A stretch of 64,000 nt of DNA from Demequina litorisediminis (GTDB lineage: Bacteria; Actinomycetota; Actinomycetes; Actinomycetales; Demequinaceae), in contig NZ_BSUN01000001.1 in NCBI RefSeq assembly GCF_030161615.1, forward strand, positions 2,108,001 through 2,172,000, read 5' to 3'. The notes beneath the pieces are model-generated. The model ran no database searches. It was not told where the DNA came from and saw only the letters and a program-made list of their open reading frames with translations. Shown in pieces: positions 21,786-29,390 of this stretch (positions are counted from its first letter, which is position 1; each line of letters opens with the position of its first letter). Made by a program: the position numbers and the translations under genes.

Positions 21786-22717
21786 ATGGAACGTGAAGGG
21801 CACAGTCGAGCGCTGAGGCGGGGCGCGATGGTGGGCGGAGTCGGCGTGCTCGCGGTGATCGTCGCGATCGGAGTGCTGCTGTGGAGTCCCGCCGACGCTC
21901 CGCCGAGCGCGACCGGGGCCATTCCCGACAGCAAGATCAGCGCGCAGTTGTTCGACTACTTCTACTACATCGGGTTCGGAGAAGACGACGAGACGCGCGC
22001 CCGGCAGGATGAGGTGCTCGCGTCCCTGGCAGACGCCGGATACCGCTCAGTGGAGGTGGTGGACTACGCCGGATTCCACGGCCTCGACGCCCAGCAGTAC
22101 CGCGACGTGCTCGACGGTCATGGACTGGAAGCCAGTGCGCTCCATACGTCGGTGACGATGGGCACGAGCGACGAGCAGTGGGCCCAGAAGGTCGACACGG
22201 CCCTCATCCTTGGCGCCGACTTCGTCGGGGCGGGTGAGACTCCGCGCGACTTCACCGCCAGGGGCGAATGGGTGGAGTTCGCGCAGAGGATCGACGAGCC
22301 TGGGCCGGCAGGCCCGCGAGCAAGGGCTGTAGTTCCTCGTGCACCTCCATGACTGGGAGTTCGCCAGCGTGGACGGAGAAGAGACCGCGTTTGACATCCT
22401 CGTCGAGCACACGACTCGGGACAACGTGGTGTTCGAGGCTCGACCTGTATTGGGCGGCCGTGGCGGGTGTCGACTCCCGGTCGCTCGTCGCCGAGCATCG
22501 TGATCGCATCGGGCTCCTCCACGTCAAGGACATGGGTCCGGAAGGGGAGATCGCCACCGTGGGTGAGGGCACGATCGACTTCCCTGCGATCTTCGCCGCT
22601 GCCGGGGACGCGGTGCACTGGTATGCCGTGGAGCGTGATCCGATCGACGATCCTGGCTACGACCCCTTCGGCCCGTCCGCGGCCGGGCTGGCGTACCTGC
22701 AGTCCGTGGACTTCTGA
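21786..22717 (+). CDS. Sugar phosphate isomerase/epimerase-like TIM-barrel protein, N-terminally anchored
   Basis: About 310 residues. One N-terminal helix (GAMVGGVGVLAVIVAIGVLLW) anchors the protein or acts as an uncleaved signal. A xylose-isomerase-like barrel follows: SAQLFDYFYYIGF, LADAGYRSVEVVDYAG, LEASALHTSVTMG, NVVFELDLYWAAVAGVD, IGLLHVKDMGPEG, WYAVERDPID. These supply the usual metal-binding Glu, Asp and His positions (VFELDLYW, LLHVKD). AGCT-sites near 22309 and 22438 break the frame. In the repaired frame a TAG remains at 22330-22332 (GGGCTGTAGTTC), where relatives would have a coding residue such as Gln or Lys. This is either a true nonsense mutation or one base error. The best family guess is a secreted sugar-epimerase homologue; the substrate is unknown. 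Confidence 0.75.
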
Positions 22718-22725
22718 GCAGACTG

Positions 22726-23208
22726 TCAGCGTCCGCGGCCTACCGCCTCGCGAATCACCAGCGTGCGCGCGAGCGAGTCCGCGAACGTGCGCCGTTCCCG
22801 GTGCCACAGGGGGCGGAGGTAGCCGATGAGAAGCAGGCTGTCGATCAGGTGCAGGAACTCGCGCACCAGTGTCAGCACGAATCCCGGCGGCCGGCCCGAC
22901 GAGTCGGACACGAGGCGAATGCCCAGCAACGCCTTGCCCGCCGTGTAGCCGGTGAACGCCTGGACGGTGAGCATCGCCAGGGAGGCGCCGAGGTACCACC
23001 ACGTCGCTGGCGTCGTGAGGCTTTCGCCGCTGCTGTCGCCCACGCCCGTGATCCACAGGGCATTGCCCCATTGACCCGTGACGGCGCCCACCAGGGTATT
23101 GATGACGAGGGAGTCGATGATGACGGCCAGCACACGCACGATCCAGGGCGCCGTGCTGAGTTGCGGGACGATGCGCGCCGGTGACCCCTCGACGCTCGCG
23201 AGTTCCAT
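22726..23208 (-). CDS. RDD family membrane protein
   Basis: 160-residue membrane protein with the RDD layout: helix 1 (VRVLAVIIDSLVINTLVG) carries the Arg-Asp pair, then a helix near ATWWYLGASLAMLTVQAFTGYTAGKALLGIRLV with the conserved GKALLGIRLV, and LVREFLHLIDSLLLIGYLRPLW. The function of RDD proteins is mostly unknown; some affect ion transport. The end ERRTFADSLARTLVI matches the family's usual DxxAxTxVV closing motif. The stop at 22726 lies 8 bases from the convergent TIM-barrel gene stop. Frame intact. Confidence 0.88.
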   Translation of the reverse strand: MELASVEGSPARIVPQLSTAPWIVRVLAVIIDSLVINTLVGAVTGQWGNALWITGVGDSSGESLTTPATWWYLGASLAMLTVQAFTGYTAGKALLGIRLVSDSSGRPPGFVLTLVREFLHLIDSLLLIGYLRPLWHRERRTFADSLARTLVIREAVGRGR

Positions 23209-23281
23209 GGCGCCAACGTAACGGCGTCTCGCTCCCGGCGCACGCACTGCGGCACGCTGATCTGCATCCTGGGGTGCCTGG

Positions 23282-23297
23282 GCGCAGAAATCTGCGC
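23282..23297. repeat. 16-base palindrome in intergenic region
   Basis: GCGCAGA-AA-TCTGCGC, two perfect 7-base arms, lies in the 167-base gap between the phosphotransferase 3' end and the RDD gene start on the minus strand. It could be an operator for the RDD gene or a short transcript-end hairpin. No T tract was seen. Confidence 0.5.
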
Positions 23298-23375
23298 ACC
23301 GTACCCGTGATCGAGCGAAGGCTGGGCGTGATCGCCGTCCGCAGGGCCGATGCTGCCGTGGGCGCCGAGCCGCGG

Positions 23376-24110
23376 CTACGGCAGCGCGCCGCCGTCGAGC
23401 GCCGCGGCGTCGCGCCGGTACAACGCCGCATGTGCGGCGAGCTCCGGGCGCCTTTGCGTGACGGACTGGGCGTCGGAGAACTCTGCCAGTGCGCGCAGTC
23501 GCTCGGCCGCGACCCGGATGACCTCGCCGGCGGAGGCGTCGCTCCCGTAGGCCGCGAGGAGCAGGTCGAGCCGCGTCGCCCGCTCGCGCGGACCGAATCC
23601 GTCTCCCACGTCCTCGGTCGTGAGCGGCACGATGCGATAGGCGAGATACGCGAGATCCCACACGCGTGGTCCCGGCGCGGCGAAGTCCCAGTCGATCGCC
23701 CCCACCGCAATGCCATCGGCGTACACAAGGTTGTAGGGCGCCGCATCGTGGTGGCAGATCACCTCCGCGGGTTCACGCGCGGGGGAGCGCCACGGTCCGT
23801 CGTGGGCGACGTCTACCGTCGCGTCATGCAGCCGCCTCAACAGCGCGGCAGACGAGGTGAGCGCGGGTTCGCCCCACACCCACGCGGGCATCGGGTATGC
23901 GGGGACCTCGCCATCGACGTACGTCACCGTCTCGCGTGACCCGTCGGGACTGATCGCCACGGGCAAGGGGATGCCCGTCACGCCCGCGTCCGCGAGGTGG
24001 TGGAGGAGGCGGTGCACGGCGGGAGTCCAGGGGCCCGCCGGCCGGGTGACCGTGCCGCCGGCACGGCGAACGTCACCCATGTTGCCGCCGCTCATCCGTT
24101 CGCCATCCAT
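23376..24110 (-). CDS. Aminoglycoside phosphotransferase (APH) family kinase-like protein
   Basis: 244-residue protein of the APH/choline-kinase fold. The catalytic loop VICHHDAAPYNLVY carries the HxDxxxxN pattern, and the metal-binding motif VGAIDWDFAAPGPRVWDLAY follows, both in order. An N-terminal lobe with GSRETVTYVDGEVPAYP precedes. The N-lobe is short compared with classic APH enzymes, so it more likely phosphorylates a small metabolite than confers drug resistance; the substrate is unknown. Start at MDGERMSGG (24110), with an internal ATG (MSGGNMG) as an alternative. The frame is intact and one AGCT (RRPELAAHA) is unaltered. Confidence 0.87.
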   Translation of the reverse strand: MDGERMSGGNMGDVRRAGGTVTRPAGPWTPAVHRLLHHLADAGVTGIPLPVAISPDGSRETVTYVDGEVPAYPMPAWVWGEPALTSSAALLRRLHDATVDVAHDGPWRSPAREPAEVICHHDAAPYNLVYADGIAVGAIDWDFAAPGPRVWDLAYLAYRIVPLTTEDVGDGFGPRERATRLDLLLAAYGSDASAGEVIRVAAERLRALAEFSDAQSVTQRRPELAAHAALYRRDAAALDGGALP

Positions 24111-24133
24111 GAGGTCACCCTAGGGCGCGCCAA

Positions 24134-24165
24134 GGCCCGGCCGCCGAGAGAAGGGCGGCCGGGCC
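24134..24165 (-). terminator. Hairpin after the alpha/beta hydrolase gene
   Basis: 12-bp perfect stem GGCCCGGCCGCC / GGCGGCCGGGCC with an 8-base loop, 33 bases past the hydrolase stop and upstream of the phosphotransferase start. Confidence 0.8.
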
Positions 24166-24197
24166 TCGGAGGGTGGGGCTGTGGGAGTGCGGGTCGG

Positions 24198-25062
24198 TTA
24201 GGCGGCGGCGCGTGTGCCGCTGTGGTGGCCTGCGAAGGTGATTGCCGTCTGGGCAACCTCCTCCCAGCCGGAGTCGATGGTGAGTGAGTGGCCGCGGCCG
24301 TCGAGTTCCACGAACTCGGTGGGGCTCGAGTTGCGCGACTGGAGGCGGTAGGCGGCGTGGGCGATGGCCCGGGGGACGATGGTGTCCTTCTCTCCCGAGA
24401 TCACCAGCAGTGGTCCGCGCTCGGGGTTCGTGACGTCGAGGGCCGTGGCGGCCTTGGGGTTGAGGTTCGCGGTCGCCGCCTGGAACAGGGGGCGCCCCGG
24501 GGCGGCGATGTGGTGTGTCTCGTACAGTGCGCGAGCCTCGTCCTCGGTGACGGCGTTGGCGAAGCCGTAGCGGAACTGGTCGAAGGTGAGGGTGACGGTG
24601 CGCTTGCGGTTGGCCGGGTTTCCCAGGACGGGGAACGAGGCCTTGAGGGTGGAGGCCGGCAGCGGCAGGACACCCTTGAACGGTGCCGGGTCGATGGCGA
24701 CGGTGGCGCTGGCGAGGCCGCGGTCGGCCACGCGCTGCACCAGCAGGCCGCCGAATGAGTGGCCGATGAGTAGGGGCTTGCGCGACAGCGCTGCGGCCAC
24801 CTCGGCGACGTGATCGGTCACCTCGCCGACGCCGACGCCGGCGAAGAAGGACGGGTCGCGGCGGGCGGTGGCGACGTCCTCGACCTCGGCGGGCCATTCA
24901 GCGACGACGACGGCGTAGCCGGCGTCCTCGAGAGGCGCCTTCCAGGAGTCCCAGGCTCTCGGCGAGCAGCCACAGCCCGTGCACCAGGAGCGCGGTGGGG
25001 CGGCCGGAGGCGTTGGCGGCGGAGATCTGACGGGCTTCGCGGGGGGTGATCGTGGTGGTCAT
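24198..25062 (-). CDS. Alpha/beta hydrolase
   Basis: About 287 residues, alpha/beta-hydrolase fold of the type often annotated as lysophospholipase or non-heme chloroperoxidase-like. TALLVHGLWLLAESWDSWKAPLEDAGY holds the HG oxyanion turn; LLIGHSFGGLLVQ is the nucleophile elbow with Ser; LLVISGEKDTIVP carries the acid Asp and ELDGRGHSLTID the His. An AGCT-site near 24955 breaks AESWDSWK; without repair the protein would lack its first third. It starts MTTTITPREARQ at 25062. It is divergent from a TetR gene, with two copies of GAAC-N4-GTTC between them, so it is likely repressed by that TetR. Confidence 0.9.
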
Positions 25063-25147
25063 GATGGTGTCCTTTGTGCGAGGGACTTCCGGTCCCGGGT
25101 GGGCTGTGTGGCCCGTGGCATCCGGGTCGGTTGGCTCGGACATGAGG

Positions 25148-25163
25148 GAGAACGTTCGTTCTC
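25148..25163. promoter_or_regulatory. Candidate TetR operator 1 (GAACnnnnGTTC)
   Basis: GAGAAC-GTTC-GTTCTC, 6-base arms, lies in the hydrolase/TetR divergent region 86 bases upstream of the hydrolase start. It shares the core GAACG-NN-CGTTC with a second site at 25271-25282. The same core also fits the actinobacterial LexA box, which I rank second because the pair flanks a TetR gene. Confidence 0.6.
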
Positions 25164-25270
25164 GTTTGTTTCATTCCGCATGTGCCGAGATTCTCTGTCG
25201 AGGTTTTGAGAATGGCTTGTTATCTGGGGTAATGTCGCACAGCCTTCGATGCCTGGGCATGCCTGGGGCA

Positions 25271-25282
25271 GAACGAGCGTTC
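25271..25282. promoter_or_regulatory. Candidate TetR operator 2
   Basis: GAACGAGCGTTC ends 8 bases before the TetR ATG, where bound repressor would block its transcription or translation start. It has the same core as operator 1, about 121 bases apart centre to centre, which would allow looping or joint control of both genes. Confidence 0.6.
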
Positions 25283-25289
25283 CCGTATC

Positions 25290-25880
25290 ATGACGACCAT
25301 GACCTCATCGCGACCCGCCTCCGCAGCCGATGGGCCCCGCGATCGCCTGCTGGCGACCGCATCGGCCCTGTTTTATGAGGAAGGCATCCACGCGATCGGC
25401 ATCGACCGCATCGTGAGCGAGGCGGGAGTGCCTCGCGCGACCCTCTACCGCCACTTCGCGGGCAAGGAGGGCCTGGTGCTCGCCTACCTGCGCGGCGAGG
25501 ACGCCGCCATCCGTGGCCTGGCCGCTGCCGCGGCGGCCGCGCCTGCGCACGAACAGGCTCGGGCTCGCCATCCAGGCCATCGCCGCCGACATCGCCGAGC
25601 GCCACACTCGCGGCTGCCCCTTTATCAACGCCGCCGCCGAGTACCCGGACCCCGCGTCGGATGTGCGTGTGCTCATCGACTCCCACCGCTCCTGGTTCCG
25701 CGGCACGCTTGCCGCCGCGGCCGCCGCCGCGGGCGTCGACGACGCGGAGGGTGCCGCCGCGCAGTTGGTCATGCTGCGCGATGCGGCGCTCGTGGGGGAT
25801 ACCTCGACGGCGCCGATAGCGTCGCGCGCACGTTTGCCCGCGCCGCCCGCGCTGTCACCGGCACGGGGCCGTCCGCCTGA
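25290..25880 (+). CDS. TetR family transcriptional regulator
   Basis: About 197 residues. The N-terminal HTH domain is clear: RDRLLATASALFYEEGIHAIGIDRIVSEAGVPRATLYRHFAGKEGLVLAYL. The C-terminal half has RGCPFINAAAEYPDPASDVRVLIDSHRSWF, common in TetR regulators of reductases and hydrolases (a TetR_C_7-like pattern). An AGCT-site near 25558 (HEQLGLAIQAIAADIAERH) and one lost G in a run near 25800 (ALVGGYLDGADSVARTFARAA) need repair to reach the TGA at 25880. It presumably represses itself and the divergent hydrolase gene; the ligand is unknown. Confidence 0.9.
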   Translation: MTTMTSSRPASAADGPRDRLLATASALFYEEGIHAIGIDRIVSEAGVPRATLYRHFAGKEGLVLAYLRGEDAAIRGLAAAAAAAPAHEQARARHPGHRRRHRRAPHSRLPLYQRRRRVPGPRVGCACAHRLPPLLVPRHACRRGRRRGRRRRGGCRRAVGHAARCGARGGYLDGADSVARTFARAARAVTGTGPSA

Positions 25881-25932
25881 GCCCGGCGACGGGGCCGCGG
25901 GGTGCGTCGGCCCTCGTGGCCCGCGCATGACA

Positions 25933-25967
25933 GAGCCCCGGCCACCTCTCAGCGGTGGCCGGGGCTC
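25933..25967. terminator. Hairpin between TetR gene and binding-protein gene
   Basis: 14-bp stem GAGCCCCGGCCACC / GGTGGCCGGGGCTC with a 7-base loop between two convergent genes. It marks the 3' boundary of both and helps place the missing stop of the minus-strand gene. Confidence 0.85.
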
Positions 25968-25984
25968 CGGGCTCTGTGGCCCCG

Positions 25985-26993
25985 TCTCGGCGGTGGCGAG
26001 CGCCCCGTCGGAGGAGAACACCAGGCCCAGCGCGATCTCGCCGGTGGTGATCGCGTTCTTGGTCAGCGGACCTCCCGCATCGAGCGAGCGGAACTCGGCC
26101 ACCTCGATGCCGTACGTGTCCTCAAGTCCCGGCTGGCAGAAGGGCCGCTCGGGGCACTCCGGCGGGCCGCCGAGCACGATGCCGCCGCACGAAGCGGCAA
26201 GGCTCGGACAGCGTGGTGACCCCGTACTGGTCCACGAAGCCCTGGGTGACGGCGAACGCGTTCTGATCCTGCGCATCGGCCGGCTCTCCTACGACCAGGC
26301 CGCGGGCCTCGGCCAGCGGCGTGAGAGCCGCCACCGTCTCCGCGATGTCGCCCGAGGCGACAGTGTTCTCGACGTCGCCGTCGAGGAACTCCGCGAACGT
26401 GGCAGCATACTCGGGCACGATGTCGATCTCGCCGCTCTCGAGTGCGGGCAGGTAGGTCTCCCTGTTGCCGATCTCGCGCACGTCGGTCTCGTAGCCGGCG
26501 GCATCGAGCGCGTCGGCATAGATCTCGGCAAGCGTGATGTTCTCCGAGAAGTTCGCGGCGCCCACCACGATGGTGCTGTCGTCGCCGGTCTCGGCGATGC
26601 CGAGCGCAGCCTGGTCGAGCCACGCCTCCGCCACCTCCTCGGAGGTCTGGCGGTCGATGTCCACGGACTTGTTGAGGCTCGATCAGGCTAGGCGTGTCGA
26701 GCGCGCCCGAGACGGCCGCAAGCACGTCGAGGACGTCCTGAGTCGCCACGTCCTTGTTGAGGGCGGGGATGATGTTGTCGCTGTTCTGGAGCGCCATGTC
26801 GTCCTCGAGGACGACCAGGCTGGTCGCCGGGGACCGGCAGGCACTCCTGCGCGGCAGCGGCGCTCTGGCTCGCGGAAGGACTGGAGGCTCCCGTGGCGGA
26901 GGGAGACGCGTCCCCGTCGCTGCCGGAACTACACGCTGTCAGGGCAAGGGACGCGACGGCCGCGGCCGCCACCAGGTAAGAACGGGTGTGCAT
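25985..26993 (-). CDS. Betaine/choline-type ABC transporter substrate-binding lipoprotein, halves in permuted order
   Basis: Lipoprotein signal MHTRSYLVAAAAVASLALTAC, then a Ser/Ala linker and about 270 residues of OpuAC/ProX-like domain. The order is unusual: the segment normally at the C-terminus (LVVLEDDMALQNSDNIIPALNK ... ELNKSVDIDRQTSEEVAEAWL) comes first, and the segment normally at the N-terminus (TIVVGAANFSENITLAEIYADAL ... SGEIDIVPEYAATFAEFL ... IALGLVFSSDGALAT) comes second. The break lies right after FSSDGALA. AGCT-sites near 26823, 26680 and 26200 need repair. No stop is present where the domain ends, near 25985; the frame runs into the terminator hairpin, so a base is probably missing there. 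Downstream of two permease genes on the same strand. Confidence 0.85.
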
Positions 26994-27117
26994 CGGTGCT
27001 CCTCGTGTCAGGGTCGGTCACCGGGGCAACCAAGGCGGCGCCTCATCTGTTCCCACCAGGACGTTTCCACTGTAGGCGCGTGTCGCGTCGGGCGCTGAGT
27101 TGGGGCCGATGCCGCCG

Positions 27118-27849
27118 TCAGGCAGGTGCCGCTGCGGCCTCGCGGAGGGGAGCGGGGGTGGCGGTCCGCTGAAGCCGCGCCATGGCGGCGTCAACGGTGA
27201 GGGCGAGCGCCGCGATGATGACGGCGCCCGCAAGGACCTGTCCGTAGCGCTGCGTCGCCAATCCCGTGTTGACGATCACGCCCAGCCCACCGCCAGCGAC
27301 CAGCGCGGCCAGGGGCACCGTCGCGACCGTCTGGACGGTTGACGTCCTGAGCCCCGCCGCGACCAAGCCGATGGCGAGCGGGAGCTCGACCTTGAGCGCC
27401 ACCTGCCACGGCGTGAGACCCTGGCCGACCGCCGCGTCACGGATGTCGCGGTCCACGTCCGCCATGCCCGTGTAGGCGTTGGTGAGGATGGGAGGGAACG
27501 CGAAGATGGCGGCGGCGAGGATGACGGCGGTGTTTCCGTAGCCGATGGCCGATGCGGCAAAGAGTGTCAGCAGCGCGAGCGTCGGCATGGCACGGGTGAC
27601 GTTGGCGACCACGACCGTGGTGCCGCCGCCGCGGCGCACGTGGCCGAGGAAGAGCCCCAGCGGCAGCGCGACGATGACGGCGAGGGTGACCGCCGCGAAC
27701 GAGAGCCACAGGTGCTCGAGTCCGAGCGCCAGGATCGAGTCTTGGGCGAAGCGCCACCCGCCGTCATACGTGGGGGTGGTGAGACCGTTCGCGCCCGTCC
27801 AGTTCTGTGCGGTGGTGAGGTAATCCCACGCGTCGCCGATGGTGCTCAC
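27118..27849 (-). CDS. Betaine/choline ABC transporter permease (OpuBB/ProW type), second subunit
   Basis: Inner-membrane permease, 243 residues, intact. The binding-protein-dependent permease core LWLSFAAVTLAVIVALPLGLFLGH begins after a 45-residue lead. ANVTRAMPTLALLTLF, FAFPPILTNAYTGMADVDRDIRDAAVGQGLTPWQVALKVELPLAIGLVAAGLRTSTVQ includes the EAA-like loop (DAAVGQGLTPWQVALKVELP). GTG start at 27849 overlaps the stop of the first permease (GTGA). The binding-protein gene follows 125 bases on. Two permeases plus one ATPase and one binding protein is the OpuB/OpuC layout. Confidence 0.92.
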   Translation of the reverse strand: MSTIGDAWDYLTTAQNWTGANGLTTPTYDGGWRFAQDSILALGLEHLWLSFAAVTLAVIVALPLGLFLGHVRRGGGTTVVVANVTRAMPTLALLTLFAASAIGYGNTAVILAAAIFAFPPILTNAYTGMADVDRDIRDAAVGQGLTPWQVALKVELPLAIGLVAAGLRTSTVQTVATVPLAALVAGGGLGVIVNTGLATQRYGQVLAGAVIIAALALTVDAAMARLQRTATPAPLREAAAAPA

Positions 27850-28523
27850 GATGCCCGTCCCCTCAGCCACGGCGTCGCCCACCGCCCCGCCAGGGCGAGG
27901 ACGAGATCCAGGAGCAGCGCGAGGGCGAGGCACAGCAGGGTGGCGGTCATGATCTGTGCGCGGTAGTCCGACTGCAGCCCACGGAACATGAGTTGGCCGA
28001 GCCCTCCGTAGCCCACCACGACGCCCACGGTGACGAGGGCCACCGTTGACACCGTCGCAATCCTCAGCCCGGCGATGATGGACGGCAGAGCGTTGGGAAG
28101 GCTCGACGGTGAAGAGCATTCGCAAGGGGAATAGCCCACGCCGCGCGCGGCGTCGATCACGTCGCGGTCCACGCCCTGGAGCCCCACGAGGATGTTCCTC
28201 ACCAGCACCAGGAGGGCGTAGGCGACCAGGCCGATCAGCACCGTGGTGCGGCCGATGCCCGTGAACGGAGCCAGGAGGCCAAACAGCGCGAAAGACGGGA
28301 TGGTGTACAGCACCCCCGAGACGCCCGTGATGGGTCCGGCCAGCCGGGGGATGCGGCGAGCGAGCACCGCGAGGGGGAACGCGATAGCGAGCGCGATCAG
28401 GACGGCCTGGAGTGTCAGCGTGGTGTGGATCACGAGCCGATCGGAGACCTCATCCCAGTTGCGTTCCACGTAGTCCCACGAAAACCACGGGTTGGGGGCG
28501 GCATCCATCCCTTGACCGTACAT
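27846..28523 (-). CDS. Betaine/choline ABC transporter permease (OpuBB/ProW type), first subunit
   Basis: About 225 residues. RLVIHTTLTLQAVLIALAIAFPLAVLARR opens the permease domain; GVLYTIPSFALFGLLAPFTGIGRTTVLIGLVAYALLVLVRNILVGLQGVDRDVIDAARGVGYSPLRMLFTVELPNALPSIIAGLR contains the EAA loop. Within that loop an extra base at the AGCT-site near 28104 (TVELPNAL) and a missing C near 28127 (YSPLRML) cancel, leaving eight wrong residues but an open frame. It starts at MYGQGMDAAPN (28523) or at the internal MDAAPN. Divergent from the ATPase gene at 28580 with only 56 bases between. Confidence 0.9.
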   Translation of the reverse strand: MYGQGMDAAPNPWFSWDYVERNWDEVSDRLVIHTTLTLQAVLIALAIAFPLAVLARRIPRLAGPITGVSGVLYTIPSFALFGLLAPFTGIGRTTVLIGLVAYALLVLVRNILVGLQGVDRDVIDAARGVGYSPCECSSPSSLPNALPSIIAGLRIATVSTVALVTVGVVVGYGGLGQLMFRGLQSDYRAQIMTATLLCLALALLLDLVLALAGRWATPWLRGRAS

Positions 28524-28579
28524 GCCATGTCCACGGGCGCGCTGGGGTGCTGCGGGGCGCGGCGCGATAGCGTGGCCGG

Positions 28580-29334
28580 ATGGACCACGCAGGCATCGTC
28601 TTCGACCATGTACGCAAGGAGTACCAGGACGGCACCGTCGCGGTGGGTGACCTCTCGCTCACCGTCACCCCCGGTGAGGTGCTGTGTCTGGTGGGGCCGT
28701 CGGGATGCGGCAAGTCCACGACCCTGCGCATGGTCAACCGGCTGGTCGAACCCACCTCAGGCACGATCACCGTCGACGGGACCGACGTGCTGGGTCAGGA
28801 CCCGGTGCGCCTGCGCCGCTCCATCGGGTATGTCATCCAGCACGTGGGGCTGTTCCCGCATCGGACTGTCGCGCAGAACGTCGCCACCGTGCCGGGCCTG
28901 CTGAAGTGGGACAAGGCACGCATCGCCGAGCGCGTCGAGCAGTTGCTTGACCTCGTCGGGTTGCCGCATGCGACGTACGGCAAGAGGTATCCGCACGAGC
29001 CTGTCGGGAGGCGAGCGTCAGCGCGTCGGAGTGGCGCGGGCGCTCGCAGTGGAGCCGCCCGTCATGCTCATGGACGAGCCGTTTGGAGCGGTGGACCCCC
29101 AGGGCAGGCGACGGCTCCAGCAGGAGTTTCTTGAGCCTGCAGCGGTCGCTGGGGCTCACGGTCATGATGGTGACGCACGACATGCGTGAGGCCGTCATCC
29201 TCGCCGACAGGATCGCCGTGCTGTCCAAGGGCGGCGTCCTCGAGCAGGTGGGGACCCCCGCGGAGGTCACCGGGGAACCGGCCAACGCGTTCGTTGCCGA
29301 CTTCCTCGCGGACTTCGGGGCCGTCGCCGACTAG
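28580..29334 (+). CDS. Betaine/choline ABC transporter ATPase (OpuBA/ProV type)
   Basis: About 250 residues. Walker A is [19 protein letters not shown]; the Q-loop is [28 protein letters not shown], as in the betaine (ProV/OpuA) ATPases; the signature is [19 protein letters not shown]; Walker B is [13 protein letters not shown]; the H-loop is MVTHDMREA. No CBS domains follow, unlike the second importer at 59251. AGCT-sites near 29001 (YPHELSGGE) and 29133 ([16 protein letters not shown]) break the frame. It is read divergently from the permease and binding-protein genes it must serve, so control of stoichiometry is split between two promoters within 56 bases. Confidence 0.92.
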
Positions 29335-29390
29335 GGCCACCGCGCCACGGCGCGGTCAGGGGGCCATCGCACTACGCCCCCAGCGGGGGC

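Noticed and set aside
23376-24110. Aminoglycoside resistance gene
   Set aside because: It has the APH fold but a short N-lobe and no mobile context; the family includes many metabolic kinases.
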